A stretch of DNA of 64,000 nt from CBDFGK01 sp965247075 (GTDB taxonomy: Bacteria; Pseudomonadota; Gammaproteobacteria; Pseudomonadales; Halieaceae). Both the position numbers and the translations under genes were made by a program. Below the pieces are notes generated by a model. That model did not search any database and had not been told where the DNA came from. It saw nothing but the letters and a program-made list of their open reading frames with translations. Of the stretch, positions 16,836 to 26,011 are shown piece after piece; the first letter of the stretch is position 1, and each line of letters starts with the position of its first letter. The DNA is taken from positions 1,612,001-1,676,000 of the forward strand of contig CBDFGK010000003.1 of assembly GCA_965247075.1 (NCBI GenBank). Reading direction: 5' to 3'.

Positions 16836-19800
16836 TTAGGTGCAATGTTGCCGGTGGTACTGTAGTAACCCTAGATAACGTTGATCCTCCTGTAATGCTG
16901 GCTCCGCCTGCACAATGGCGCTTAGGCACTCTTCCAGTTCTCGGGGTGCCCATGGCTGATCATCGATGATGACATCTAAAAGGCACAGCGCCTTCTCAGG
17001 AAACTGCTGAGATAAACCTGACGCATATAGCCAGTGGACGATAGCGCCCGGGTGTTCGAGGGGACGTAGCCAAGCGGAAACTGCAGTGAGCGCGGCGGGA
17101 AATTGGCCACGCGCAGCGATGCTGAGTCGGGCAAGGCTTTCGGCAATATTGTTCGGGGCAAGATCTAATGTTTTAGGCCACATGTCACGCCAAAAAGGGG
17201 CGACTCGATTTTCCCAATACTCTTCGCGCTGATCCCCAACTCCTTCGATCGCCCGAGCAAGTGCCTGAGCTGCTTCATTCAGTCCTTCCCGTGGAAGTGC
17301 ACCGAAGGCAGCCTGGAATTCTTCCGCGGAATATGTCTCCACTCGATCTAAAGCAGTATGGGTTAGGAAGGCAGAATACTGCCGAGCATGACTGCCCAGG
17401 TCGTCGTAGTGGAGGGCAGTGTCCAGAAATTGTGTTTTTATGGCGATCAACAATGGTCGATAAATGCGTGGAGACCAAAGAAAGCCCTCCCAGGCTGCAT
17501 GGGCCTCGACTTGATCAACGCCCCAATCCAGTAATGGAAGCATGTGTGCTTCCGTCCATTGTCGGTCAACACGAAACAGTGTAATTAGTCGTGAAGCTAA
17601 TAGTACCCGACCGTGACGAAACCTGTTCACGTCAGTGTTGCACAGCAGTGTAAAAATGGGTTCCAAGTCAGCAGGCAAGCCGTCTTCATCATTGGGTTCG
17701 CGCCTGAGCCACAGATTCAGTAATGCCTCAGTAACAATGCCAACCGGATGATTGATGGCGCTGTCAACGGGATTTTCTATGTCGTCTTCGTCGTCGTCGC
17801 CAGGCAACTCCAAGACACGCTGACAAAGTTTCAACAATATATCCTCCTGGGCAATAATTCCCTTGGACATGGTTTCTAACCACCGGGTTAGGCTGTGTAA
17901 GACCTCACTCGATGCATCGTCAGGCATACGTCCGACTAGTGGAGCCATATATCTCCAGGAGCGAGATGCGTTTTTCTCGCCACTCCAGACCTGCAGCGCT
18001 ATTCTCCAGCGATGTGAAGGCCATATATTTTCCTTGGCGAGATCGGACAAGGCCAATGCGCAATGAAAGAATCGTGTTTGGCATGTTTCACCCCATGTGT
18101 CATCGTGAAATGGGGGCTGGGGTTCAGGTGCGTTCTTTAGCCACTCAACCAACTCGGCTCGTCTACGTGGCGCCAAGGCTACTTGTAGAGCATCATCAAA
18201 GTCGGGATCCCCGGTACCGCTCATCCAGTGGGAGAATTCATCACTCTGATTGTCTGCGATTTGCCATTGTGGATTGGCTTGTGAAAGCGCCTCCAGCCGA
18301 GCTGCAGCGTCCGCACCGAGGTTAATCTCAGAAGACTCCAGTTTGGCGAGGTGCAGCCAGATCGAGTGATCTGAGTGCTGCCACTTGCCGGGCTCAATGT
18401 CCTCATGGTTCATTGATCGCGGCGGTCCCTCTAAAATAACCGCTTCAAGAGTTTTTTGTGCTTCTGAAGATAGATGCGATCCCTGCAATACGAGCAGGCG
18501 CATCGTTTCTCGCATGCTTTCCACCGACCACAGCCATCTCGCATCGTCTGTGAGGAGCCAGTCCACCCATATATTCGATGCAATGACACCATCAAAACTT
18601 GCGGCATGTAGCGCCAGACGTTTAAACGTAGGGTAGGGTGCGTCAAACCATCGAACAGCGACTATCGTTGCCCGTGTGGGGTCTGTCGCGCGAAAAGCGA
18701 TCCAGGCATCCCGTGTCAGCTCGATGAGTAGCACCCAGTCATTATAGGCTCGGTTTTGCCAGTGGTGACTAATTGAAGGCAGATCCCGGTGTGAACGGTC
18801 ACTGTAGTCGTCGGCGCCGCCCAGCTCACGCATAATATCGAGTGCGTCAAGCAGTAGCTGTTCAAAGTCTGACAGGAGCGTAGCCAGTGCATCTGGCCAG
18901 CATGAATTATTTGATAGTTCTTTCAGGGCAAAATCGATGCGGTCGGCGGTTAGTACCACATCCCAGTCGATGTGGTTTTTCAGTTTATCTTGGGATTTTT
19001 CTTCATGTTCGTCGTCAGGCCAACGGAAAGGCTTTTTCAGTGATACCTTAGGGGCGAGTACGTCGCGAAGTTCCAGGCGCAACATTGTTGTAAGGCCGTC
19101 GCGCTTGAATCTTTTCTCCCATCTAAGGAACCCCGAATGACCCTGTGCAGATTTGATTCGGCCAGCGAGAAACAGTCGCCATATTGGTCGAAGTACAGGG
19201 CGAGGTATGGAGCTTGGTGCGTGCTCACGCATTCGCAGTAGCTCCGCTGTATCATCATCTCGCTCCAGGCGATAGATCATGTTCAAGCTATCTTCGATTC
19301 GGCCTGTCATAGCGTCATGTAAACTGCCACCACAGTCGGCTAACCATAGAATCAGAGCGGGGTCATCCAAATGGCGAACAAGCCACCGAGCGAACTGGAG
19401 CATCACTGGGTCCCACTGGCTGCCCTGAGCGCCGCTCCCGACCAACGCCATCCAGGGAGCGAGAGTGTAAGGTGTGGGGCGGCGTAACATGGAGAATGAG
19501 AGATTCTCGTCTAGTCCATCTTTGTGCGCTACTCCAAAGCGCACTAAGTCACGATGTCGGTAACCTTTGATAGTCAATTGCTCAAGCCACTCTAACGATG
19601 GAACTGGGTTGAATTCGGCGAAGCGTTTGGCTGGAAGCCCTGATGGGTCGGAAAGAGCCCATAACATGCGCCCTATGAAGTCGTCCTGCTGAGTGCTAGC
19701 GGATGGGCGGGTTATCGCATAATCGACAACGATAGATTCCTTTCCAAGAATTCCATCGCGGTAGGTGTCAGCCCATGCCTTCAAGGTGAAGTGTAGAGTT

Positions 19801-20642
19801 GAGTGATTTTGCGTGCCGGTAGGCACTTCGTAGAGGATGGGCGTAACTCCTTTGGCCTCCCATTCGACGGATTTTCTGCTTTCCTGCCCCGTCGTACAGT
19901 CACCGAAAGCGTAGGCGACCGGGCTGGATTCACCCAGCAATCGGTCCGCCGCCATGGCATCCATCATATAGCGCAGTACGGGGTCGTCGATGCTGTATCC
20001 AACGAAACACACTATGTAATTTCGAAATAGCCCGCTGACAAATCGTGCCGCCCAGCGCTCTGTCAGGTAGGCGAGTCCAAAGTCACCGCTGGTCAGCACT
20101 AGGCGGTTCAGCGCGTCATCATCCGGATTCTTGGGCAGCAGACCGTGCAGATACACCAACCCGTTCCATCGGCTATCTTTAGGGACTGGTAGAAAAGGGG
20201 CGGCGAAAGAGGAAATAGATGGTTTTACGCGGGCTGTCAGGTGTTCGAAGATTCGGTCAAAATTGGTGGTTACCAAGCGCAACGCCCCTTTTCGAGTGGT
20301 CGATAACCGGAGCAATGCTGCATGGGTGTCTTTGGCGCCCTTTTTGCGCAGCTTAGGTGTAAGGATTTGGGCCAAAACCTTACGGACTGCTAGTCTCTGC
20401 CCAGGTAAGCGGCGCTCCAGTAGGCCGAGTGTGGCATCGTACCTTTTTTTATCATAAGCACTTTGTTCTACGGTATTGCGTGTAGTGCCCACATGCTCGT
20501 AGATCTTATCCACCAGATCCTTAAAGCCGGGCAAACCAGCTGGGTAGGAAACACCCGCTCCGCAAAAAAACACCACACGACCTTCTTCATGCGCCTGTAA
20601 TAACGCGTCTGGGATGTCAGGGCCGTTCGTTACGAATTGCAT
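16836..20642 (-). CDS. Large SIR2-domain protein, candidate NADase defence effector
   Basis: A 1268-residue protein. The N-terminal SIR2_2-type domain has VVFFCGAGVSYPAGLPGF (GAGVS at 28-32), LVTTNFDRIFE near 130, YLHGLL near 167, and LVLTSGDFGLAYLTERWA plus FVGYSIDDPVLRYMM near 190-225, keeping the Asn and His used by sirtuin NADases. The remaining ~1000 residues are helical and tryptophan-rich, resembling the DUF4020-type extension of SIR2 proteins. Known relatives (DSR-type, ThsA) deplete NAD on phage infection. AAGGAG five bases before ATG 20642 sets the start. It stands alone with its own promoter region. Confidence 0.82.
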   Translation of the reverse strand: MQFVTNGPDIPDALLQAHEEGRVVFFCGAGVSYPAGLPGFKDLVDKIYEHVGTTRNTVEQSAYDKKRYDATLGLLERRLPGQRLAVRKVLAQILTPKLRKKGAKDTHAALLRLSTTRKGALRLVTTNFDRIFEHLTARVKPSISSFAAPFLPVPKDSRWNGLVYLHGLLPKNPDDDALNRLVLTSGDFGLAYLTERWAARFVSGLFRNYIVCFVGYSIDDPVLRYMMDAMAADRLLGESSPVAYAFGDCTTGQESRKSVEWEAKGVTPILYEVPTGTQNHSTLHFTLKAWADTYRDGILGKESIVVDYAITRPSASTQQDDFIGRMLWALSDPSGLPAKRFAEFNPVPSLEWLEQLTIKGYRHRDLVRFGVAHKDGLDENLSFSMLRRPTPYTLAPWMALVGSGAQGSQWDPVMLQFARWLVRHLDDPALILWLADCGGSLHDAMTGRIEDSLNMIYRLERDDDTAELLRMREHAPSSIPRPVLRPIWRLFLAGRIKSAQGHSGFLRWEKRFKRDGLTTMLRLELRDVLAPKVSLKKPFRWPDDEHEEKSQDKLKNHIDWDVVLTADRIDFALKELSNNSCWPDALATLLSDFEQLLLDALDIMRELGGADDYSDRSHRDLPSISHHWQNRAYNDWVLLIELTRDAWIAFRATDPTRATIVAVRWFDAPYPTFKRLALHAASFDGVIASNIWVDWLLTDDARWLWSVESMRETMRLLVLQGSHLSSEAQKTLEAVILEGPPRSMNHEDIEPGKWQHSDHSIWLHLAKLESSEINLGADAAARLEALSQANPQWQIADNQSDEFSHWMSGTGDPDFDDALQVALAPRRRAELVEWLKNAPEPQPPFHDDTWGETCQTRFFHCALALSDLAKENIWPSHRWRIALQVWSGEKNASRSWRYMAPLVGRMPDDASSEVLHSLTRWLETMSKGIIAQEDILLKLCQRVLELPGDDDEDDIENPVDSAINHPVGIVTEALLNLWLRREPNDEDGLPADLEPIFTLLCNTDVNRFRHGRVLLASRLITLFRVDRQWTEAHMLPLLDWGVDQVEAHAAWEGFLWSPRIYRPLLIAIKTQFLDTALHYDDLGSHARQYSAFLTHTALDRVETYSAEEFQAAFGALPREGLNEAAQALARAIEGVGDQREEYWENRVAPFWRDMWPKTLDLAPNNIAESLARLSIAARGQFPAALTAVSAWLRPLEHPGAIVHWLYASGLSQQFPEKALCLLDVIIDDQPWAPRELEECLSAIVQAEPALQEDQRYLGLLQYHRQHCT

Positions 20643-20796
20643 TTTCACTCCTTGGAATAGTACTCAATTCAGGCTGAGTCTGTTTTTCCCAGTAGGCAGG
20701 ATGACACCCCGTTGGAGCCTATCTGAGGCTTGTTTGTACGTTATGCGGGTACGTGCACAAAAGTTACCACAATTCAATTGGCGTTGATTGGGTGCT

Positions 20797-21480
20797 GTTA
20801 GCAACAAATAGAAATGTCCGGTTCTGTAGCACAGAGATTGTCCGCTTTTGCTTTGATCGTTGGAAGGCTCCCAGAGGCGCCTCCCAACCACCGGCTGAGC
20901 CGCGGACATTATGCTGCAACCGGTAGTTCATGTGATATTACCTGTCCGTTGGCGTCATACCTTGCCAACTCCCGAGGGCCGTGATGAATTGCCAGGGTGT
21001 TATCGGTGTAGCGCAACACGTTAACCCTCGCCTTCACATAATGGCAGCGGTGACGATCGACCGGGATCTGCAATACCCGTCCTTCAAAGTGCACACAGTT
21101 GTCCTTTCTCACCGTCCGCTCGAAACGCTCGCACAGGATGTCATCCAATACCGATAAATCCCGGCACGCCACAAAAGCCGGGCCTGCTTGTGGCGGTGGC
21201 TGTGTAAACTCCGCGTTGTAAGCCGGCAGGTAGGTCTCGGTCAGATACGTATTGGCGCTTGCCATGTCCGTAATACCGGCCAGAGCCAACTCCTTGACCA
21301 GGGCGGTCCTGGTGTGTGCTGAACACGCGCTCAGAGCGGCCTCGAGCTTCCGGCGAATAGGCCGGGATCATCGCAATGCCCAACCTCCTGTAGCCACTCT
21401 GTCCGTCTCATAAGCACCCCTCCTCGGGACACTATGAAAACCGGACAGATCATGTGCTACAAGACCTATGTGTTACTAAC
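20797..21480 (-). mobile_element. ISNCY-type insertion sequence relic
   Basis: It is bounded by GTTAGCAACAAATAGAAATG at 20797 and its inverted counterpart ending GTTACTAAC at 21480. Inner parts GTGCTACAGAACCGGACA and GTGCTACAAGACC also correspond. It encloses only the C-terminal third of a DDE transposase, so an internal deletion has removed the rest. The same end sequence occurs at 15290-15360. Confidence 0.72.
20909..21383 (-). pseudogene. ISNCY-type transposase C-terminal fragment, frameshifted
   Basis: The upstream frame reads IAMIPAYSPEARGRSERVF with the catalytic Glu region. It shifts near 21285 into LAGITDMASANTYLTETYLPAYN and runs on to LRYTDNTLAIHHGPRELARY, the beta-rich C-terminus of this integrase-core family. 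The first catalytic aspartates are missing. Confidence 0.78.
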
Positions 21481-21518
21481 ACGGACCTCATGATAGATTG
21501 TATATTTTGCTTAAGCGG

Positions 21519-21531
21519 GCTACGATGTAGC
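21519..21531 (+). promoter_or_regulatory. Small inverted repeat upstream of dinJ
   Basis: GCTAC-GAT-GTAGC, a 5-bp inverted repeat with a 3-base centre, lies 22 bp upstream of the antitoxin ATG. It is a candidate autoregulatory operator for the RHH antitoxin, on position only. Confidence 0.4.
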
Positions 21532-21553
21532 ACAACATTATTGGAGAATTATT

Positions 21554-21817
21554 ATGGCTGCAAATGCTGTTGTTCGTGCCCGCATAGATGAGCACATCAA
21601 AGAAGAAGCTACCGTTGTGCTTGCTAGCATGGGGCTAACGGTCTCAGATGCCTTCCGGTTGATGCTGACCCGTATCGCCAAGGAAAAGGCGCTACCTTTT
21701 GAACCACTGGTCCCTAACGCCGAAACCATTGCGGCGATGAAGGAAGCGCGGCGTGGGAGATTGAAATCTTTCGATAGTGTGGATGCACTTCTGGAAGATT
21801 TGAATGAGGAAGATTGA
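21554..21817 (+). CDS. dinJ: RelB/DinJ-family antitoxin
   Basis: An 87-residue protein with the RelB/DinJ ribbon-helix-helix N-terminus (VVRARIDEHIKEEATVVLASMGLTVSDAFRLMLTRI) and a toxin-binding C-terminal tail (PNAETIAAMKEARRG). A TTGGAGAA site precedes ATG 21554. It overlaps the toxin gene by 14 bp. DinJ binds YafQ, blocks its RNase activity and represses the operon. Confidence 0.92.
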   Translation: MAANAVVRARIDEHIKEEATVVLASMGLTVSDAFRLMLTRIAKEKALPFEPLVPNAETIAAMKEARRGRLKSFDSVDALLEDLNEED

Positions 21818-22085
21818 ACGAACCGGGCAGTTTAAACGGGACTACAAGCGAGAACTGAAAGGTCGTCATCGAGCCACGCTTGAAACTACTTTTGTGGATG
21901 TATTAAAAGGGCTGATTAATGACCAGCCTTTGCCAGAAAAGCACAGAGATCACGCACTGACTGGAGATTGGCTGGATCATCGAGATTGTCATATCAAGCC
22001 CGATTTGGTGCTGATCTACCGCATGCCCGATGATGAGGTATTGCAGCTCGTTCGTCTTGGTTCGCATAGCGAATTGGGCTTGTAA
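21804..22085 (+). CDS. yafQ: YafQ-family mRNA interferase toxin
   Basis: A 93-residue RelE/YafQ-fold toxin. The family catalytic positions are visible: the KHRDHALTGDWLDHRDCHI segment with its histidines and Asp, and SHSELG at the C-terminus with the final catalytic His. YafQ cleaves mRNA in the ribosome. The length is normal, so the pair looks functional. It lies between an IS relic and the island junction at ssrA. Confidence 0.92.
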   Translation: MRKIERTGQFKRDYKRELKGRHRATLETTFVDVLKGLINDQPLPEKHRDHALTGDWLDHRDCHIKPDLVLIYRMPDDEVLQLVRLGSHSELGL

Positions 22086-22258
22086 AGTAAAGGCAGGGCA
22101 GGGTAGTTTTTCGTACCGTTGGGCTTCAGACCCCAATATCCGGGGTCGAGTCCGGTAGGGGGGCAGAATGAGACCCTAAGGGTTTGACCTGGCTCCATAT
22201 TGGTGACTTTTTGGTATGCCATTCCAGGGTTACTATTTCAAAGCTGTTGGCGGCCAGA

Positions 22259-22528
22259 TCAGCGGCAGCGGCTCTCTGTGCCTACCTGTTCTATTCCTTC
22301 GCTTACCAGTCGCCGAGCCTCGTCACGCTTCTCTATGGCTCTGCTGAGGCTGGTATCTGGGTAGACGCCGAGGGAGATTCTTTTCTCCTTGCCCCGAAAG
22401 CGGTATTTGAAGCGCCAATATTTTCCCCCTGTGGGGGATACTTCAAGATACATGCCGCGCTCATCGTAGAGCCGGTATGTTTTCTCGCGGGCTTTGGCGT
22501 TCTTGATCTTGGTGTCTGTGAGGGCCAT
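22259..22528 (-). pseudogene. int: P4-type tyrosine integrase, N-terminal fragment
   Basis: ATG 22528 starts MALTDTKIKNAKAREKTYRL. LGVYPDTSLSRAIEKRDEAR follows, the arm-binding DUF4102 domain of P4-like integrases. Similarity stops near residue 82 and the frame ends at 22259, so the core-binding and catalytic domains are missing. It lies 124 bp from the 3' end of ssrA, a common integration site, and marks the probable island boundary. Confidence 0.85.
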
Positions 22529-22595
22529 TGGGGGCAACTGATGTGAGTACTGGCATGGGTGCCCCTCATGTTGCCCCCGGATGTCAGGCACAACC

Positions 22596-22620
22596 AAAAA
22601 GCCCGCATTACGCGGGCTTT
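22596..22620 (-). terminator. Terminator downstream of ssrA
   Basis: A 9-bp perfect stem AAAGCCCGC / GCGGGCTTT (22598-22606, 22612-22620) with a 5-base loop, followed on the minus strand by five T residues. It lies 33 bp past the tmRNA CCA end. Confidence 0.85.
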
Positions 22621-22652
22621 AGGATGTTTCAGGATGTTGTTGGATCTAAATT

Positions 22653-23044
22653 TGGTGGAGGCGGCGGGAGTTGAACCCGCGTCCGCCAGTCCGCTGCTTA
22701 TCGCTCTACATGCTTAGGTTCCGTCAATTGATTTAGCCGCAAACAGCCCGACGGGCAGGACGTTCTTGGCGATCCTGATAAAAATTTAGCAGATCCACCC
22801 CAGGCAGGCTTCACAGCGATCCAGTTCTATATGACAGTCGGTAGCGCGGCACCGGCACCTTGCTAAAGACCGCTGGCAGACGCATCCGCCAGATGGTGTT
22901 AAACAGGCTGCTTACGCAGCGAGTTGTGCACCGTAGTTGTCGTCATTGGCAACTAATAGTTTGCAGCTTTGGATTTACGTGATTGGCTACCATCACGGCA
23001 TGCACGCTAAGGTTTGTAACCGTCGTCGAATCCGAATCGCCCCC
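22653..23044 (-). ncRNA. ssrA: tmRNA
   Basis: A 392-nt tmRNA. The 5' end is GGGGGCGATTCGG at 23044 and the 3' tRNA-like end is GGGTTCAACTCCCGCC followed by GCCTCCACCA at 22653. Together they form the alanine-tRNA-like domain. The tag reading frame (22912-22950) encodes ANDDNYGAQLAA then TAA. tmRNA with SmpB rescues stalled ribosomes and tags the nascent chain for proteolysis. smpB lies 1.1 kb away. The intact 3' end next to an integrase relic suggests the att site regenerated it. Confidence 0.96.
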
Positions 23045-23054
23045 AAGGGCGCGC

Positions 23055-23083
23055 AGTGTAACGCTTTGTGCTACTTTCCGCAA
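23055..23083 (-). promoter_or_regulatory. ssrA promoter
   Basis: On the minus strand TTGCGG (23078-23083) and TACACT (23055-23060) are separated by 17 bp, and the mature tmRNA 5' end is 10 nt downstream. This fits a sigma-70 promoter with a short leader removed by processing. Confidence 0.65.
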
Positions 23084-23178
23084 AGCAGTTTGACGTATTG
23101 GGCTGCCGGGGGAGCCATAGAAGCGTTTACCCTGTCGTTTCGTTCATCATTTGGCTTGGCTGTTAAACAGGAGTGATA

Positions 23179-23916
23179 TTGAATCTTGAATTGCCCGAAC
23201 TGGCACTCATCTGGGCGATCACGGTGGTTGCCTCGGTGCTGCGATCCTTTACCGGCTTTGGCTTTGCGCTGGCGGCGGTGCCCGGCTTTGCCCTGTTTCT
23301 GCCGCCGGCACAGGCGGTGGTGCTCAGCGCCAGTCTTAGCGTGGCGCTGGGTGTGCAGACTTTTCCCCAGTATGCCGGCAAGGTGTCGCCGCACGCGCAG
23401 TGGCCGCTGATAGTGATGGCGGTTGTTGGCACCGTAATCGGCGCCCGACTGTTGCAATCCATGAGTGATGAGGCGTTCGGACTGGCCATTGGGCTGACGG
23501 TACTGGCGGCCAGTATAGTACTGGCGTGCTTTCATCCCAGGCACAGCGCGCCGTCCCTGTCGGCCGCCGGTGGGGCTGGTCTGTGCAGCGGTTTGATGAA
23601 CGGAGCTTTTGCCATTCCCGGCCCGCCTGTCATCGTCTACGTGATGGCCACGGAATCTGATCCGGCCCGGAGTCGTGCGCTGATGATCGCCTTCTTTACC
23701 TTTTCTTCAATAATTGCCCTGTTGAACTACGCGGTTGCCGGCCTGGTTGGGCTGCAATCCCTGTGGCTGCTGGTGGCTGCATACCCGGCCATGTATATGG
23801 GGGACAAACTCGGCTACGCTCTGTTTCGACGCGCCGCGGGTGGCATGTACCAACGGGTGGCCGTCGCTACCTTGATGTTGATTGGATTGGTGATTACGCT
23901 ACGCAGCGTACTGTAA
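23179..23916 (+). CDS. TauE/SafE (TSUP) family membrane exporter
   Basis: About 245 residues with roughly eight hydrophobic segments. It contains the TSUP repeat signature FTGFGFALAAVPGFALF near the N-terminus and its second-half counterpart GLMNGAFAIPGPPVIVYVM. The family exports small organic or sulfur-containing anions across the inner membrane, and the substrate here is unknown. AGGAG at 23169-23173 is correctly spaced for the TTG at 23179. A GTG at 23173 is in frame but overlaps the Shine-Dalgarno sequence. Confidence 0.85.
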   Translation: MNLELPELALIWAITVVASVLRSFTGFGFALAAVPGFALFLPPAQAVVLSASLSVALGVQTFPQYAGKVSPHAQWPLIVMAVVGTVIGARLLQSMSDEAFGLAIGLTVLAASIVLACFHPRHSAPSLSAAGGAGLCSGLMNGAFAIPGPPVIVYVMATESDPARSRALMIAFFTFSSIIALLNYAVAGLVGLQSLWLLVAAYPAMYMGDKLGYALFRRAAGGMYQRVAVATLMLIGLVITLRSVL

Positions 23917-24135
23917 TGAAAGCTGCGGGGATGATACCTGCGGGGAAACCTGTGCGGGGGGGCCGATGGCTGGTTGCCCCCCGCCAGGTGCTCTCCTGCA
24001 TGGGAGAGCATAGCGGCGCTAAGGCCGTGACTTAACTATGGTCTTCGTTGACCGATTAGGCAATGTCGTGTTTAGACGGAGTTTGTCTAAGTACCCTGTT
24101 GAATATAGTGAAGAGAACTAATCCTTGGCTCACAG

Positions 24136-24618
24136 TCACTGTTTGACGTTTTCGCGCATAATTCTCTGCTTCTGGCGGTCCCAGTCCTTGTCTTTTGAAT
24201 CCTGGCGCTTGTCGTGCGCCTGCTTGCCCACGGCCAGGGCGATCTCGGCTTTTACCAGGTGTCCTTTCCAGTACAGTGCTGTACACACACAGGTTTGACC
24301 TTTTTGCTGGGTGGCGGCCAGCAGCCGGGCCAACTCTTTTTTGTGCAGCAGTAATTTGCGGGTGCGGGTGGGGTCGGTCACGTAGTGGGTTGAAGCGGTA
24401 TTGAGGGGTGTGATCCGGGTGCCCAGCAAAAAGGCCTCGCCATCCTTGATTAGAACGTAGGTTTCGGTGATCTCCGCCTTGCCCATGCGCAGGCTTTTAA
24501 CCTCCCAGCCATCAAGGACAATGCCCGCTTCAAACTTGTCGCTGAGGTGGTAATCGTGGCGGGCGCGCTTGTTGAGGGCGATGGTGTTACTTTTTTGCCT
24601 GGGCTTCTTCTTGCTCAT
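24136..24618 (-). CDS. smpB: SsrA-binding protein
   Basis: A 160-residue SmpB. The N-terminus reads NTIALNKRARHDYHLSDKFEAGIVL. The conserved GWEVKSLRMGKAEITETYV lies near 38-57, and the C-terminal helix is rich in Lys/Arg (HDKRQDSKDKDWDRQKQRI). SmpB binds the tRNA-like domain of tmRNA and delivers it to stalled ribosomes. ATG 24618 fits the family start. An in-frame ATG at 24627 would add three residues. It is divergent from the SNF transporter, with starts 28 bp apart. Confidence 0.95.
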   Translation of the reverse strand: MSKKKPRQKSNTIALNKRARHDYHLSDKFEAGIVLDGWEVKSLRMGKAEITETYVLIKDGEAFLLGTRITPLNTASTHYVTDPTRTRKLLLHKKELARLLAATQQKGQTCVCTALYWKGHLVKAEIALAVGKQAHDKRQDSKDKDWDRQKQRIMRENVKQ

Positions 24619-24646
24619 GGCGCGCATTATGCCGCAAAATCACTGC

Positions 24647-26011
24647 ATGAGCATTGCAGTGCGTTCTTCTTCCGGTGTTTGGGGTAGTCGTACCACTTTT
24701 GTCCTGGCCCTGGCCGCCTGCGCGGTTGGCCTGGGAAACATCTGGCGTTTCTCCTATCTGGTGGGACAATACGGCGGTGCGCCATTTTTGCTGGTCTACC
24801 TGGCCTGCCTGTTCCTGCTTGCTGTGCCGGTGTTGATCGCCGAAATTATTATTGGCAGCCACGGCAGGGCCGACCCGGTAAGCGCCATTCTGCGAGCGAG
24901 TAAGCGCTCACAAATTAGTCGTCTGTGGGTACTGCTGGGATGGGTGGCCGGGTGCACGGCCATACTGGTGTTGGCCTATTACTGCGTTGTCGCGGGTTGG
25001 GGCCTGGCCTACATTCCCAAGCTGCTCGGCGGTGCTTTTGCCGATGCCAGCGCCACCGAAGTCGGCCTGGAGTTTCAGGACTTTCTCGCTGACCCGAGCC
25101 AGTTGGTGCAGTGGCAGACCACGTTTATTGTCGCTGTGTTTTCGGTGTCGGCACTGGGCATCTACCGTGGCCTTGGATTGCTGTTCTGGTTTGCGGTGCC
25201 GCTGTTCCTGGTGGTGCTGGGTGTGCTGATTGATTTTGGCCTGCAGCACGGCGATATAGCCAGGGCCGGGCAGTTTTTGTTTTCCAGCAACCAATACGAT
25301 TTTACGCGGCAGGCGGTACTGGTTGCGATGGGGCAGGCCTTTTACACACTGGGTATTGGCATGGGGGTGGGTATCGCTTTCGGCGCCTATGCACCCGACA
25401 AACAACCGATAGGCCGCACCGTAATTGCTGTGGCGGTGTTTGATACCCTGGTTGCGCTGGCGGCGGGCCTGGCCATTTATCCCATTTTGCTCTCTACCAA
25501 TGTTGAGCCGGCCATGGGGCCGGGCTTGATGTTCGTTGGTGTGCCTTACGCATTTGGCAATATGGCCCAGGGTGAGTTGTTTGGTTCGCTGTTCTTTGTG
25601 CTGGTATCGGTAGTGGCGCTGGCCTCTGCGGTGGCGCTGGCGGAACCCGGCATGAGTTACCTGGTGGAGCGCCTGCGCCTGCGTCGCCCGGTGGCGGCGC
25701 TGTGCCTTGGTGTCATCGTGTGGATGTTGGCGCTGGTGTGCGCCTTGTCCTTCAATATCTGGCAGCACGTGCACTGGCTGGGCGAGTACACTTTTTTTGA
25801 GTCTCTGGATGTGCTGACGGCACAGGTATTGTTGCCCGCAGTGAGTTTATGCACGGCCCTGCTGGTGGGTTATGGACTGCGGCGCGAGGCACTGCGCATA
25901 GAAATGTACCGCGAGAGCAAATACTTTTTTCTCCTGTGGCGTGCCTGTTTGCGCTATATTGCCCCCCCAGCCATTCTGGTGATCGGTCTGGCGCAGGTGA
26001 TTGCTCTATGA
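24647..26011 (+). CDS. SNF-family sodium-dependent transporter
   Basis: A 454-residue neurotransmitter:sodium symporter family protein. The first transmembrane segment has the signature GSRTTFVLALAACAVGLGNIW, followed by RFSYLVGQYGGAPFLLVYL. Around eleven or twelve hydrophobic segments follow. Bacterial members import amino acids or related compounds with Na+, and the substrate is not predictable here. Another in-frame ATG lies at 24629. The stop overlaps the ratA start by ATGA. Confidence 0.88.
   Translation: MSIAVRSSSGVWGSRTTFVLALAACAVGLGNIWRFSYLVGQYGGAPFLLVYLACLFLLAVPVLIAEIIIGSHGRADPVSAILRASKRSQISRLWVLLGWVAGCTAILVLAYYCVVAGWGLAYIPKLLGGAFADASATEVGLEFQDFLADPSQLVQWQTTFIVAVFSVSALGIYRGLGLLFWFAVPLFLVVLGVLIDFGLQHGDIARAGQFLFSSNQYDFTRQAVLVAMGQAFYTLGIGMGVGIAFGAYAPDKQPIGRTVIAVAVFDTLVALAAGLAIYPILLSTNVEPAMGPGLMFVGVPYAFGNMAQGELFGSLFFVLVSVVALASAVALAEPGMSYLVERLRLRRPVAALCLGVIVWMLALVCALSFNIWQHVHWLGEYTFFESLDVLTAQVLLPAVSLCTALLVGYGLRREALRIEMYRESKYFFLLWRACLRYIAPPAILVIGLAQVIAL

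Noticed and set aside
16835..16841. GTTAGGT as a second attC core at the 3' end of the SIR2 gene
   Set aside because: No partner box or hairpin of suitable spacing was found on either strand.
20664..20909. 81-residue minus-strand open frame upstream of the SIR2 gene
   Set aside because: It spans an IS terminal repeat and intergenic sequence, with no recognisable domain and no ribosome site.
22110..22165. tRNA-like segment: TTGGG-CTTCAGA-CCCCAA (anticodon loop with TCA) followed by GGGTCGAGTCC as in a T loop
   Set aside because: No acceptor stem, D arm or variable arm can be built around it, so it is not a tRNA gene. At most it is a scrambled relic near the island junction.
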